A DNA stretch of 58,716 bases from Allobosea sp. ASV33 (GTDB taxonomy: Bacteria > Pseudomonadota > Alphaproteobacteria > Rhizobiales > Beijerinckiaceae): the NCBI RefSeq assembly GCF_016428755.1, contig NZ_JAELTI010000025.1, positions 1 to 58,716 on the forward strand. The letters are read 5' to 3'. The position numbers were made by a program, and so were the translations under genes. The notes below the pieces were generated by a model, which saw nothing but the letters and a program-made list of their open reading frames with translations, ran no database searches and was not told the origin of the DNA. Positions 8,851 through 17,122 of this stretch are shown here, one piece after another; position 1 is the stretch's first letter, and every line of letters begins with the position of its first letter.

Positions 8851-9735
8851 ATGTCGGACCACGCGATCAAGACGATCGGCATCATCGGTGCAGGCCAGAT
8901 GGGCAATGGCATTGCCCATGTCGCGGCGGCCGCCGGTTTCGACATCCGACTGCACGACATCGCCGAGGAGCGGATCAACGCCGCGCTCGCGACGATCGAC
9001 GGCAACATGGCCCGCCAGGTCTCGAAAGGGGCCCTTGCGGACGACGAGCGTCGCGCTGCGATCGCCCGCATCCAGCCCGCCGTCGGCCTTGCCGATCTCG
9101 GCGATTGCGATCTGGTGATCGAGGCCGCGACCGAGAACGAAGAGGTCAAGCGCAAGATCTTCACGGCGGTCTGCCCGCATCTGCGCCCCGACGCGATCCT
9201 GGCTTCCAACACGTCCTCGATCTCGATCACGCGTCTGGCCGCCGCGACCGATCGCCCCGAGCATTTCATCGGCATCCATTTCATGAATCCGGTGCCGCTG
9301 ATGCAGCTCGTCGAGCTGATTCGCGGCATCGCCACCGATGACGGCACCTTCGAGCGCGCCAAGAGCCTCGTCGGCCAGCTTCACAAGACCGTCTCGGTCT
9401 CCGAGGATTTCCCGGCCTTCATCGTCAACCGCATCCTGCTGCCGATGATCAACGAGGCCGTCTACACGCTCTACGAGGGCGTCGGCTCGGTCGACGCGAT
9501 CGACACCGCGATGCGGCTCGGCGCCAATCACCCGATGGGCCCGCTCCAGCTCGCCGACTTCATCGGCCTCGATACCTGTCTCTCGGTGATGCAGGTGCTC
9601 CATGACGGGCTGGCCGATTCGAAATACCGCCCCTGCCCGCTCCTGGTGAAATATGTCGAGGCCGGCTGGCTCGGGCGCAAGACCAAGCGCGGCTTCTACG
9701 ATTATCGCGGCGAAAAGCCCGTCCCGACCCGCTGA
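8851..9735 (+). CDS. 3-hydroxybutyryl-CoA dehydrogenase
   Basis: This 294-residue enzyme is an NAD(P)-dependent dehydrogenase interconverting 3-hydroxybutyryl-CoA and acetoacetyl-CoA. The Rossmann loop GIIGAGQMGNGIAH lies at the N-terminus. The catalytic motif GIHFMNPVPLMQLVE holds the His, and EDFPAFIVNRILLPMINEA is the conserved C-terminal domain start. GFYDY near the end is typical of the short, monofunctional HbdA/PaaH-like class. It lies 83 bp behind etfA on the same strand, a conserved neighbourhood for ETF. Confidence 0.95.
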   Translation: MSDHAIKTIGIIGAGQMGNGIAHVAAAAGFDIRLHDIAEERINAALATIDGNMARQVSKGALADDERRAAIARIQPAVGLADLGDCDLVIEAATENEEVKRKIFTAVCPHLRPDAILASNTSSISITRLAAATDRPEHFIGIHFMNPVPLMQLVELIRGIATDDGTFERAKSLVGQLHKTVSVSEDFPAFIVNRILLPMINEAVYTLYEGVGSVDAIDTAMRLGANHPMGPLQLADFIGLDTCLSVMQVLHDGLADSKYRPCPLLVKYVEAGWLGRKTKRGFYDYRGEKPVPTR

Positions 9736-9946
9736 CGAATCGGGCCGGCGGCACGCAAGCGCCGGGAAACCCCGCGCGACATTCATCGCAACCGACCGCC
9801 CAGCCGCTGCGGACGAGGCAAATCCTCGTTCGCGCGCAGATGCTTGTCGCAACTGCAACAAGCTCCTTCACATTCCTGTCGTCTCGCGCTTACATTGATC
9901 CTTGAGCGGGATTCGTCCCGCTCGACGAAGCGGAGGTGCGACGGGT

Positions 9947-10519
9947 TTGACGGCGCATGTGATGCATCCGATGGCATCGCCGGACGGTTGTCCGGCTCTG
10001 GTGCTGAACGCCGATTTCCGGCCGCTCAGTTACTATCCCCTGTCGCTGTGGAGCTGGCAGGACGCGATCAAGGCGGTCTTCATGGACCGCGTCAACATCG
10101 TCTCCGAGTACGACACCGTCGTCCGCAGCCCGAGCTTCGACATGCGGCTGCCCTCGGTGGTCTCGCTGAAGAGCTACATCAAGCCCTCGCGAACGCCGGC
10201 CTTCACCCGCTTCAACGTCTTCCTGCGCGACCGCTTCGCCTGCCAATACTGCAACACGCGCGACGAACTGACCTTCGACCACGTCATCCCGCGCTCGAAG
10301 GGCGGCCTGACCACCTGGGAAAACGTCGTCGCCGCCTGCTCGCCCTGCAACCTGCGCAAGGGCGACAAGATGCCGGCCGCGGTCGAGATGTTCCCGGCCC
10401 AGAAGCCCTATGCGCCGACGGTCAACGACCTCCACCGCAACGGCAAGCTCTTCCCGCCGAACTACCTGCACGAGAGCTGGCTGGACTATCTCTACTGGGA
10501 TTCGGAGCTGGAGCCGTAA
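9947..10519 (+). CDS. HNH endonuclease family protein
   Basis: The HNH core is CQYCNTRDELTFDHVIPRSKGGLTTWENVVAACSPCN. It has two zinc-type CxxC pairs and the DH...N catalytic positions, placed in the middle of the protein after a conserved N-terminal block (LVLNADFRPLSYYPLSLWSWQDAIKAVF). I place the start at the TTG at 9947, because a GGAGG ribosome-binding site at 9932-9936 is correctly spaced from it, giving 190 residues. An ATG at 9962 is the alternative. This family is widespread and single-copy in alphaproteobacteria, away from phage genes, so a housekeeping nuclease role is more likely than a mobile element. Confidence 0.88.
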   Translation: MTAHVMHPMASPDGCPALVLNADFRPLSYYPLSLWSWQDAIKAVFMDRVNIVSEYDTVVRSPSFDMRLPSVVSLKSYIKPSRTPAFTRFNVFLRDRFACQYCNTRDELTFDHVIPRSKGGLTTWENVVAACSPCNLRKGDKMPAAVEMFPAQKPYAPTVNDLHRNGKLFPPNYLHESWLDYLYWDSELEP

Positions 10520-10575
10520 GGCCTGCGCCGCCGTCTATCGAACGGGCTTGGGCCGGGATCTGACGGCTTCAGGGC

Positions 10576-11481
10576 TCATAGAGAGCCCAATCGTCCTCGC
10601 ATTCGGCCTGTCGCGAAATCCAGGAACACGCGCATCTTCGAGGGAAGCACCCCTCGTCCGGCGTGAAGCAGGTGCACCGGCAGGGGTTCGACCTCGAAAT
10701 CGGCGAGGATGATCTGCAGCAATCCCTCGCGTACGGCATCCGCACATTGGTAATGGAGCACGCGGGTTGCTCCGATGCCTTCGGACGCGGCCCATACGGC
10801 AGCCTCGGCCGTGGTCACGGAGAGGCGCGCTCGGATCGGCACCTCCGCGAGGGCCTTGCCGCCCTTCGATCGAAAGGGCCACGCCGAGGCCGACGACAAG
10901 GCTTCGAAATTCACGCAGGGCACATTCGACAGATCCGCAGGAGAACGGGGCATGCCGCGCGCGGCGCTCAGTGTCGGGCTGACGCACACCACCGTCCGCA
11001 TCGATCCGACGCGGGTCGCGATCAGGGTGCTGTCCGGCAGCCGGCCGATCCGCACGGCCATGTCGACATGATCCTCGACCAGATGGAGATTGCGATCCGA
11101 GAGAAGCAGCCGCACGTCGATCTCCGGATAGGCCACCAGGAACTCGGTCACGATCGGCAGGATGTGCAGGCGACCGAACAGGAGCGGCGCCGTCAGGATG
11201 AGCTCGCCGCGGGGTGCGTGGAACTCGCCTGCTGCGATCCGCTCGGTTTCGTCGATCTCCGAGAGGATCCGGCGGGCGGACGCGACATAGGCCGCACCCG
11301 TCTCCGTCAATGCGACCTTCCGGGTCGTGCGGATGAGGAGCCGGGTCCCGAGATGCGCCTCGAGCTCGCTCACCTTCCGGCTGACGGTCGCCAGAGGCAC
11401 GCCGAGATCGCGGCTGGCCGCCGAAAAACTCCCCTTGTCGACGACGCCGAGAAGGATCGTCATGGCCTCCAGGCGGTCCAT
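10576..11481 (-). CDS. LysR family transcriptional regulator
   Basis: The predicted protein has 301 residues from the ATG at 11481. The winged HTH (MDRLEAMTILLGVVDKGSFSAASRDLGVPLATVSRKVSELE) is followed by a normal LysR effector domain. It is divergent from the AhpD-like/PNPOx-like/DUF1348 operon with 120 bp between starts, and an inverted repeat lies in that gap. By the usual LysR arrangement it should control that operon and itself. The inducer is unknown. It belongs to the single-HTH 'MDRLEAM' subgroup that often has aromatic or quinone-type effectors. Confidence 0.92.
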   Translation of the reverse strand: MDRLEAMTILLGVVDKGSFSAASRDLGVPLATVSRKVSELEAHLGTRLLIRTTRKVALTETGAAYVASARRILSEIDETERIAAGEFHAPRGELILTAPLLFGRLHILPIVTEFLVAYPEIDVRLLLSDRNLHLVEDHVDMAVRIGRLPDSTLIATRVGSMRTVVCVSPTLSAARGMPRSPADLSNVPCVNFEALSSASAWPFRSKGGKALAEVPIRARLSVTTAEAAVWAASEGIGATRVLHYQCADAVREGLLQIILADFEVEPLPVHLLHAGRGVLPSKMRVFLDFATGRMRGRLGSL

Positions 11482-11485
11482 CACT

Positions 11486-11503
11486 ATTCCATAAATTGGG
11501 AAT
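11486..11503. promoter_or_regulatory. Candidate LysR operator in divergent promoter region
   Basis: A perfect inverted repeat, ATTCC-N8-GGAAT, lies immediately upstream of the LysR start and about 100 bp before the AhpD-like start. It fits the T-N11-A LysR box pattern and sits in the most AT-rich stretch of this region (about 11484-11528). Confidence 0.5.
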
Positions 11504-11601
11504 GATATTCTCGATAATAGCAGATTATGCGCGTCGATGGAAAAACCTATCTCTGTCGCGTCCGGGGCGGTCCCGGCCTTCGCTCAGACAGGAGAGACCC
11601 G

Positions 11602-12147
11602 ATGCCCCGCCTTGCCATTCCCGCTCGCGACGATGTGCCCGAGGCTTCGAAGCCGATTCTCGATGCCGTGCAAAAACAGCTCGGCGTCGTCCCCAACATG
11701 TTTCGCCTGATCGCCCGGAGCCCGGCCGCTTTGCAGGGCTTCGCCGCCAATAACGGCGCGCTGGGCAAGACGCTCGACCTCAAGACGCGCGAGCGGATCG
11801 CCCTGGCGGTGGCGCAGGTTAACGGCTGCGATTATTGCCTTTCGGCTCACAGCTATCTCGCCCTGAACCTCGCCAAGATCAGCCCCGAGGAGATCGCCCT
11901 CAATCGCAAGGGCCGATCCGGCGACGCAAAGGCGGATGCCGCCGTGCGCTTCGCCGCCAAGGTGGTGCGCGAGCGCGGGCAGATCACCGGTGCAGACATC
12001 GAGGCCGTCCGCGATGCCGGCTTCAGCGACGCCCAGATCGTGGAGATTCTCGCCGTCACCGCCGAGAACATCTTCACGAACCTGCTCAATATCGTCGCGG
12101 AGACCGAGATCGATTTTCCGGTCGTCCAGGCCAGCCAGGCGGCTTGA
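11602..12147 (+). CDS. Carboxymuconolactone decarboxylase / AhpD-like family protein
   Basis: The protein has 181 residues from the ATG at 11602, preceded by AGGAGAG. The AhpD-type redox motif is intact: Cys76-x2-Cys79-x3-His83 in NGCDYCLSAH, with the upstream KTRERIALAVAQV segment carrying the conserved Glu. This architecture supports peroxidase or disulfide-linked redox chemistry rather than true carboxymuconolactone decarboxylation. It is the first gene of a three-gene operon opposite a LysR regulator, with a flavin-type oxidase-fold protein and a SnoaL-like protein downstream. The operon may deal with an electrophilic or oxidised small molecule, which is an inference. Confidence 0.9.
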   Translation: MPRLAIPARDDVPEASKPILDAVQKQLGVVPNMFRLIARSPAALQGFAANNGALGKTLDLKTRERIALAVAQVNGCDYCLSAHSYLALNLAKISPEEIALNRKGRSGDAKADAAVRFAAKVVRERGQITGADIEAVRDAGFSDAQIVEILAVTAENIFTNLLNIVAETEIDFPVVQASQAA

Positions 12148-12206
12148 AACAGAGGGCTGGCGGCCGGTCCGCCAGCCCGGCGCTCATCGCAGCAGGGAGA
12201 AGCGAC

Positions 12207-12839
12207 ATGTCCTATGGATTTCTCGACATTGCGGTGACACCGGGCGTCCGGGCGGTGCAGGCCGAAATGGGCGCCGATCGCATCTGGCAGGACTTCAAGG
12301 GCGACCGTGCGTTCGATCGTTTCACCGAGAACGAGGCCGCCTTCATCGCCGATCGCGACAGCTTCTATATCGCGACCGTCTCGGAGACCGGATGGCCTTA
12401 TGTCCAGCACCGGGGCGGGCCGCGCGGCTTCCTCCGGCTGATCGACGATCGCACGCTCGCCTTCGCCGATTATCGCGGCAACCGCCAATATATCAGCACC
12501 GGCAATCTGGCAGCCGATGACCGCGCCTGCCTGTTCCTCATGGACTATGCTCGCCGCGCCCGGCTGAAGATCTATGCCGAAGTGGAAACCCTTGCGATCG
12601 AAGCCGATCCGGCGCTGACGGAACGCGTCACCATTCCGGGCTATCGGGCAAAGATCGAACGCATCTTCCGGTTGCGCCTCGCGGCTTTCGACTGGAATTG
12701 CCAGCAGCACATCACCCCGCGCTTTGCCGAGCAGGAGGTCGTCGAGGCGATCCGTCCTCTCCATGATCGCGTGGCCCAGCTCGAAACGGAGAACGCGGCC
12801 TTGCGCGCCAGGCTTGCCGACAGCGGAGACACTCCATGA
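12207..12839 (+). CDS. Pyridoxamine 5'-phosphate oxidase-fold flavoprotein
   Basis: The predicted protein has 210 residues from the ATG at 12207 with a CAGGGAG ribosome-binding site. The split-barrel FMN fold is recognised by [32 protein letters not shown] and [38 protein letters not shown]. The C-terminus has a heptad-like helix ([15 protein letters not shown]). Such proteins are FMN- or F420-binding oxidoreductases and rarely true PdxH enzymes. No PdxH-specific C-terminal signature is seen. It overlaps the next gene by ATGA. Confidence 0.88.
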   Translation: MSYGFLDIAVTPGVRAVQAEMGADRIWQDFKGDRAFDRFTENEAAFIADRDSFYIATVSETGWPYVQHRGGPRGFLRLIDDRTLAFADYRGNRQYISTGNLAADDRACLFLMDYARRARLKIYAEVETLAIEADPALTERVTIPGYRAKIERIFRLRLAAFDWNCQQHITPRFAEQEVVEAIRPLHDRVAQLETENAALRARLADSGDTP

Positions 12840-13288
12840 CCATTCAGCGTCCCCCATTTCCTCCCTTCACGGCCGAGACAGCCGCTGAAAAGGTCCGCCT
12901 TGCCGAAAATGGCTGGAACAGCCGCAACCCCGAGAAGGTGGCGCTCGCCTATGCCGTCGACAGCTTTTGGCGAAACCGGGCCGAATTCGTCCGAGGCCGC
13001 GAGGCGATCGTCGCCTTCCTCACGCGCAAATGGCAGCGCGAGCTGGACTACCGGCTGATCAAGGAATTGTGGAGTTATGATAAAAACCGGATCGCCGTGC
13101 GCTTTGCCTATGAATGGCACGACGACAGCGGCAACTGGTTCCGCTCCTACGGCAACGAGAACTGGGAGTTCGATCGCGATGGCCTGATGCGCCTCCGCTT
13201 TGCCTCCATCAACGACGCGCCGATCCAGGAGAACGACCGCAAATATCACTGGCCTTGGGGCGCCGCCCCGACGATCATCCGTCACTGA
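12836..13288 (+). CDS. DUF1348 / SnoaL-like (NTF2-fold) protein
   Basis: The protein has 150 residues and is translationally coupled to the previous gene (ATGA). It has the cone-shaped NTF2 fold pattern: an N-terminal helix [30 protein letters not shown], then strands [33 protein letters not shown] and [10 protein letters not shown]. The ending YHWPWG is typical of DUF1348. The family is uncharacterised. Relatives isomerise or hydrate small polyketide-like molecules. Together with the AhpD-like and flavin-fold proteins it looks like part of a detoxification or modification pathway. Confidence 0.88.
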   Translation: MTIQRPPFPPFTAETAAEKVRLAENGWNSRNPEKVALAYAVDSFWRNRAEFVRGREAIVAFLTRKWQRELDYRLIKELWSYDKNRIAVRFAYEWHDDSGNWFRSYGNENWEFDRDGLMRLRFASINDAPIQENDRKYHWPWGAAPTIIRH

Positions 13289-13417
13289 CGGATCTCGGGC
13301 TTTGACGGGAGTGACTGCTTTTAGACACCCGGCCTGACAGGCTGATGCCTTGAGTACGGGCTAGCTGCGACCCGGATCAAGGACGAGGTGGTCAGCGGTG
13401 CTCACTCATGGGGCGCG

Positions 13418-13942
13418 TCACAGCCTTTTGCCGTGCAGCAGCCCGAACACCGCGAGCAGGAACAGCCCGGCCGAGACGAGCGCATTCCACCCGGCCAGCG
13501 ACAGGCCGAGGAAGCGCCACGCCGCCTCCGAGCACGCGACGATCCGTGTCGTCTGCAGTTGCTTCATGAAGTCCTGCATGCCGGTCGCCGCCGCGGCTGC
13601 GCCGCCGCAATCGTTCGGCCCCATGAACCAGCCCCATTCGACGCCGGCATGATAGACGCCGAGCCCCGTGCTCCAGGCCATCAGCCCGGCCAGGCCGAGC
13701 AGGACGAGCCATTGCAGGCGCGGCGAGCGCGCCAGGACCAGCCCGGCGAGCGCCAGCCCGATCGCGGCGTAATGCGGCATGCGCTGCTCCAGGCAGAGCT
13801 TGCAGGGCTGCAGATGCAGGACGAGCTCGAAGAACCAGGCTCCCGCGATCAAGGCCAGGCTGGCCAAGCCGATGAGGGCGATCAGGTGCCGCAGGCTCGG
13901 CAGGCGGCGCGCAGCGGGGGCAGCAGTGAGGGACGCGGTCAT
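13418..13942 (-). CDS. dsbB: Disulfide bond formation protein B (DsbB-like)
   Basis: The 174-residue inner-membrane protein has four membrane segments. The first periplasmic loop carries Cys47-x2-Cys50 (QPCKLCLEQR). The second loop carries Cys112 (NDCGG) and Cys137 (VACSEA), giving the two redox pairs that pass electrons from DsbA to quinone. Loop spacing matches the family. No dsbA lies in the window. It is 7 bp downstream of the YqaA-type gene and is probably cotranscribed with it. Confidence 0.93.
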   Translation of the reverse strand: MTASLTAAPAARRLPSLRHLIALIGLASLALIAGAWFFELVLHLQPCKLCLEQRMPHYAAIGLALAGLVLARSPRLQWLVLLGLAGLMAWSTGLGVYHAGVEWGWFMGPNDCGGAAAAATGMQDFMKQLQTTRIVACSEAAWRFLGLSLAGWNALVSAGLFLLAVFGLLHGKRL

Positions 13943-13949
13943 GGCGGGC

Positions 13950-14561
13950 TCAGCAGGAGAGAAGCTGGCCGGACCCTGCGACGAGCTTGAGGCCGAAATA
14001 AAGCAGGATCAGCACGGCAGCCCCCACCACCGCGATCACTTTCAGGCGACGTTCGATGAAATGGCGGATCGTGTCGCCATAGCGCCTGAGCAGGAAGGCG
14101 AGCGCGAAGAAGCGGGCCCCGCGCGCCAGCACGCAGGAGATGATGAAGAAGGTCAGGCCGATATGGACGGCGCCGGCCAGGATCGTCACCACCTTGATCG
14201 GCGGCAGATGGGCGAGGCCCGAGGTGGTCAGCAGGATCAGCGTCGTATCCGGCCCGGCGCAGGCCTTGAGCGTCTCGAAGGCACCGAGCTTGCCGTAGAA
14301 CGCCAGCACCGGCTTCGCCAGCGCCTCGAAGGCGTAATAGCCGATCGCGTAGCCCAGGATGCCGCCCAGCACCGAGAACAGCGTCGCGATGAAGGCCAGC
14401 CTGTAGGCGCGCTGCGGGCGCGCCAACGCCATCGGCACGAACAGCACATCGGCGGGGATCAGGAAGAACGAGCTCTCGACGAAGGCGACGACCGCCAGCC
14501 AGAGCTCCGCCCGCGGCCGGGCGGCGAGGGACATCGTCCATTCGTAGAGGCGCTTGAGCAT
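13950..14561 (-). CDS. YqaA/DedA-like (SNARE-associated, VTT domain) membrane protein
   Basis: The predicted protein has 203 residues from the ATG at 14561 (MLKRLYEWTMSLAARP). The VTT-domain features are AFVESSFFLIPADVLFVPMALARP (the F/ExxxxPxP-type re-entrant loop), the glycine-rich LGGILGYAIGYYAF, and a late G/R segment (SCVLARGARFFALAFLLRRYG). Relatives are lipid scramblases or polyprenyl-phosphate transport factors. The frame stays open 42 codons further upstream, but those residues are unlike the family. With dsbB it makes a two-gene operon seen in other Hyphomicrobiales. Confidence 0.85.
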   Translation of the reverse strand: MLKRLYEWTMSLAARPRAELWLAVVAFVESSFFLIPADVLFVPMALARPQRAYRLAFIATLFSVLGGILGYAIGYYAFEALAKPVLAFYGKLGAFETLKACAGPDTTLILLTTSGLAHLPPIKVVTILAGAVHIGLTFFIISCVLARGARFFALAFLLRRYGDTIRHFIERRLKVIAVVGAAVLILLYFGLKLVAGSGQLLSC

Positions 14562-14714
14562 GGCGCGCTCTAGAGCATGAGCCGGGTGGTGACGCAACGG
14601 CTTCAGTGCCCCGAGAAGACGCGATTTTGAGCCGTTTGGCCCGCGATTCGACCTTGACGGTGCAATGCCGTGACGATCCCCCGTCAAAACCTGCGGGAAT
14701 GACCGTCCGACCGA

Positions 14715-14742
14715 TTGACCGGCATCGGCCGATCGCTATAGT
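14715..14742 (+). promoter_or_regulatory. Sigma-70 promoter for tRNA-Leu
   Basis: TTGACC (14715-14720), a 16-bp spacer and TATAGT (14737-14742) predict transcription starting around 14749, about 11 bp before the tRNA 5' end. The position and match to consensus make this one of the clearest promoters in the window. Confidence 0.7.
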
Positions 14743-14759
14743 CCGCCCGCCTGCAAAGG

Positions 14760-14844
14760 GCCCCTGTGGCGGAATTGGTAGACGCGCTCGACTCAAAATC
14801 GAGTTCCGCAAGGAGTGCTGGTTCGATCCCGGCCAGGGGCACCA
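14760..14844 (+). tRNA. tRNA-Leu (anticodon CAA)
   Basis: The acceptor stem GCCCCTG pairs with CAGGGGC, followed by discriminator A and an encoded CCA (14842-14844). The anticodon stem CTCGA/TCGAG encloses a CTCAAAA loop, giving anticodon CAA (reads UUG). The long variable arm and GTTCGATCC T-loop are typical of a class II leucine tRNA. No integrase or duplicated 3' end is seen nearby, so it has no visible island attached. Confidence 0.97.
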
Positions 14845-15049
14845 TTTGCCATCCCCGCGACATCTCCGGCGCCTCAGGCGAGCCGCCACGGCGCATGCGC
14901 CCGCACCCGTCGGCCTGCACGACGGGAAGTATTCGTCTCCTTGCAGGTCTTCCATGCCGGAAACTCAGGCCTCGCAGGCCGGAAACGTGACATAAGATTC
15001 CGGAATCACGCTCGGAACCCCTGCCGGCGGCCCAGGAGCAGACGTCGGA

Positions 15050-16705
15050 ATGAGCCGAGTCATGGATGTGCGGAAGCCCGCGGCAAGCACCGGGCCGTTT
15101 GCACCTCTCAACAACGTCACCTTCCGGGCGATCTGGCTCGCCGGTCTGATCTCGGGGCTGGGATGGCTGATCCAGACTATCGCCATGAGCTGGCTGATGG
15201 CGACGATCACGCCGTCCAGCGTCATGGTCGCGCTGGTTCAGGCCGCGACCAACCTGCCCGCCTTCATCCTGTCGATCTTCGCCGGCGCCATCGTCGACAA
15301 CTTCAATCGCCGCAAGGTGATGCTGGCCGCCCGGTCGCTGATGACCTTGACCGCCGTGGCGCTGACGGTCCTCGTCGCCCTCGGCATGATCAATCCCTGG
15401 GTCATCCTGTTCTTCAGCTTCCTCGCCGGCTGCGGCATCGCCTTCAACGACCCCGCCTGGCAGGCCTCGGTCGGTGATATCGTCGACCGCAAGGATCTCG
15501 CGGCGGCCGTGACGCTGACATCCGTCGGCTTCAACACCGTGCGCAGCGTCGGGCCGGCGCTCGCCGGCATCATCCTGGCGAGTTTCGGCCCGTTGACGGC
15601 ATTCTGCCTGTATACGCTCGGCCATCTCGCGCCGCTCGCCGTCGTCTGGCGCTCCAAATGGAAGGTGCCGGTCTCGCGGCTGCCGCCCGAAGCGATGCTG
15701 ACGGCGATCTCCGACGGCATCCGCTTCACCTCCCTGTCCTCGGAGATCAAGACGGCGCTCGGGCGCGGCTTCCTCTTCGGCTTCGCCGGCATCGCCATCC
15801 TCGCGCTGCTGCCTTTGGTGGTACGGGACCAGCTCAAGCAGGGCGCGATCGCCTACGGCACGCTGATGGCGGGTTTCGGCGCAGGCGCGCTGCTGGCCGG
15901 CCTCTTCTCGACGACGCTGCGGCGCAAGCGGTCGGACGAGCAGATGCTGAAGCTGGCCTGCACCGCTTGCGCGACCTGCACGCTCTGTCTTTCGCTGACC
16001 CACATCCCGGCCGTCGCTGCCGTCGCACTGATGCTTGGCGGCGCGGGATGGGTCCTGGGCTGGTCGGGCCTCAGCATCAGCGTGCAATGGGCGAGCCCCC
16101 GCTGGGTCGTCGGTCGCACGATTTCGCTCTACTACGCGCTCACCTCGCTCGGGCTTGCCGGCGGGAGCTGGCTCTGGGGCATGGTCACCGAGAGTTATTC
16201 GCTGAGCTTTGCCCTGCAGGCCTCTACGGCGGCGTCGCTGGGCGTTGCCCTGCTCGGCTTCGTCCTGCCGATCCATCAGCGCAAGGATTCCGACGTCTCG
16301 ACGCCCGACAGCTTCGAGGCGCCGGCGCTCAGCCTCGATCTGAAGCCGCGCAGCGGGCCGATCGCGGTCAAGATCGAGTACCGGATCGACCCCGATCAGG
16401 TCGAGACCTTCCTAGCCCTGATGCTGCAGCGTCGGCGCGCTCAGGGGCGCAACGGTGCGCGCCGCTGGATCCTGACGCGCAACCTGCACGATATCGCGGT
16501 GTGGACCGAGAGCTTCCGCACGCCGACCTGGCACGATTATCTGCGCTTCAACTACCGCCGGACCGCGGCCGACAGGGCGCTGAACGACAACCTTGCCGAT
16601 CTGCACAGGGGCGACGGAGCGCCGGAGGTGACGCTCTCGATCGAACGGCCCACCGCCGTGTCGCGAAAGGCCAGCATCTTCAGGTCCGACACGCCCCACG
16701 CCTGA
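15050..16705 (+). CDS. MFS transporter, MFS_3 (transmembrane secretion effector) family with C-terminal domain
   Basis: The protein has 551 residues. The first roughly 410 form a 12-segment major facilitator, with the A-motif-like loop GAIVDNFNRRKVM between segments 2 and 3 and the conserved PAWQASVGDIVDRKDLAAAVTL. Residues about 430-530 are a soluble domain (KIEYRIDPDQVETFLALM... WTESFRTPTWHDYLRFNYRRT) resembling a ferredoxin-like antibiotic-monooxygenase fold, as found at the end of EntS-like MFS_3 proteins. Likely an exporter of a small molecule such as a siderophore or drug. No biosynthetic genes are adjacent. Confidence 0.88.
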   Translation: MSRVMDVRKPAASTGPFAPLNNVTFRAIWLAGLISGLGWLIQTIAMSWLMATITPSSVMVALVQAATNLPAFILSIFAGAIVDNFNRRKVMLAARSLMTLTAVALTVLVALGMINPWVILFFSFLAGCGIAFNDPAWQASVGDIVDRKDLAAAVTLTSVGFNTVRSVGPALAGIILASFGPLTAFCLYTLGHLAPLAVVWRSKWKVPVSRLPPEAMLTAISDGIRFTSLSSEIKTALGRGFLFGFAGIAILALLPLVVRDQLKQGAIAYGTLMAGFGAGALLAGLFSTTLRRKRSDEQMLKLACTACATCTLCLSLTHIPAVAAVALMLGGAGWVLGWSGLSISVQWASPRWVVGRTISLYYALTSLGLAGGSWLWGMVTESYSLSFALQASTAASLGVALLGFVLPIHQRKDSDVSTPDSFEAPALSLDLKPRSGPIAVKIEYRIDPDQVETFLALMLQRRRAQGRNGARRWILTRNLHDIAVWTESFRTPTWHDYLRFNYRRTAADRALNDNLADLHRGDGAPEVTLSIERPTAVSRKASIFRSDTPHA

Positions 16706-16740
16706 AGACTGCGGTGATGCCGCCACCGCCGGCTTCTCCG

Positions 16741-16760
16741 AATTCCTATAAAATTCCTAT
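16741..16760. promoter_or_regulatory. Tandem AT-rich repeat, candidate KdpE binding site
   Basis: The 9-mer AATTCCTAT occurs twice (16741-16749 and 16752-16760) with an 11-bp period, one helical turn, in otherwise GC-rich DNA about 150 bp before the first kdp-operon ORF. OmpR-family regulators such as KdpE bind direct half-sites spaced this way, so this is the best operator candidate for the operon. Not tested. Confidence 0.45.
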
Positions 16761-16909
16761 TCTGCGACGGCTCCGGCCGTCTCGAACGGCTATGCCGCCA
16801 GCACGATAATCCCCGCCATGGTCGATCTGCTCGCGCCCTCGCCTTCCGCAGGAAGGCAAACGCGCGCACGTCGACCCATCGGTAACGCCCGGTCGAAAGG
16901 ACCACGGCA

Positions 16910-16990
16910 ATGGATATCGCCATGCTCGCGCTCGGTCTCGGCTTCTTCTCCGCCGCGCTCGCCTATGTCTCGGCCTGCAACGCGCTCTGA
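16910..16990 (+). CDS. 26-residue single-span membrane peptide preceding kdpF
   Basis: A short ORF beginning MDIAMLALGLGFFSAALAY and ending SACNAL encodes one hydrophobic segment with a short polar tail. It lies 12 bp before kdpF, and the kdpF ribosome-binding site (AAGGAG) begins at its stop. From memory, similar one-span ORFs occur before kdpF in other proteobacteria, usually left unannotated. Coding status rests on the hydrophobic pattern and operon position only. It could be a second KdpF-like stabilising peptide. Confidence 0.55.
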   Translation: MDIAMLALGLGFFSAALAYVSACNAL

Positions 16991-17002
16991 AGGAGCCTTT
17001 CC

Positions 17003-17092
17003 ATGTTCGTCGACTATCTCCTCGGCGGCGCGGTGACCGCGGTCCTGCTCGTCTATCTCACCTATGCGCTGCTGCGCCCCGAGCGCTTCTGA
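17003..17092 (+). CDS. kdpF: K+-transporting ATPase subunit KdpF
   Basis: A 29-residue single-span peptide begins MFVDYLLGGAVTAVLLVYL and ends in the classic KdpF tail YALLRPERF. It is preceded by AAGGAG at good spacing and is followed 30 bp later by kdpA. KdpF sits at the KdpA surface and stabilises the KdpFABC complex. Confidence 0.92.
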   Translation: MFVDYLLGGAVTAVLLVYLTYALLRPERF

Positions 17093-17122
17093 GCGCCGGC
17101 GCAAAGCTCTGAAAGCAGTCCC

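Noticed and set aside
11602..12147. True 4-carboxymuconolactone decarboxylase of the beta-ketoadipate pathway
   Set aside because: The CxxC-x3-H redox motif is that of AhpD-like proteins, and no pca genes are near.
14684..16276. A 530-codon minus-strand frame across the tRNA and the MFS gene
   Set aside because: It reads through a clear tRNA-Leu and opposite a well-supported transporter. The composition is charged, repetitive and unlike a protein.
14760..16705. tRNA-Leu as the insertion site of a genomic island ending at the MFS gene
   Set aside because: There is no integrase and no repeated tRNA 3' end that I can find. Base composition does not change.
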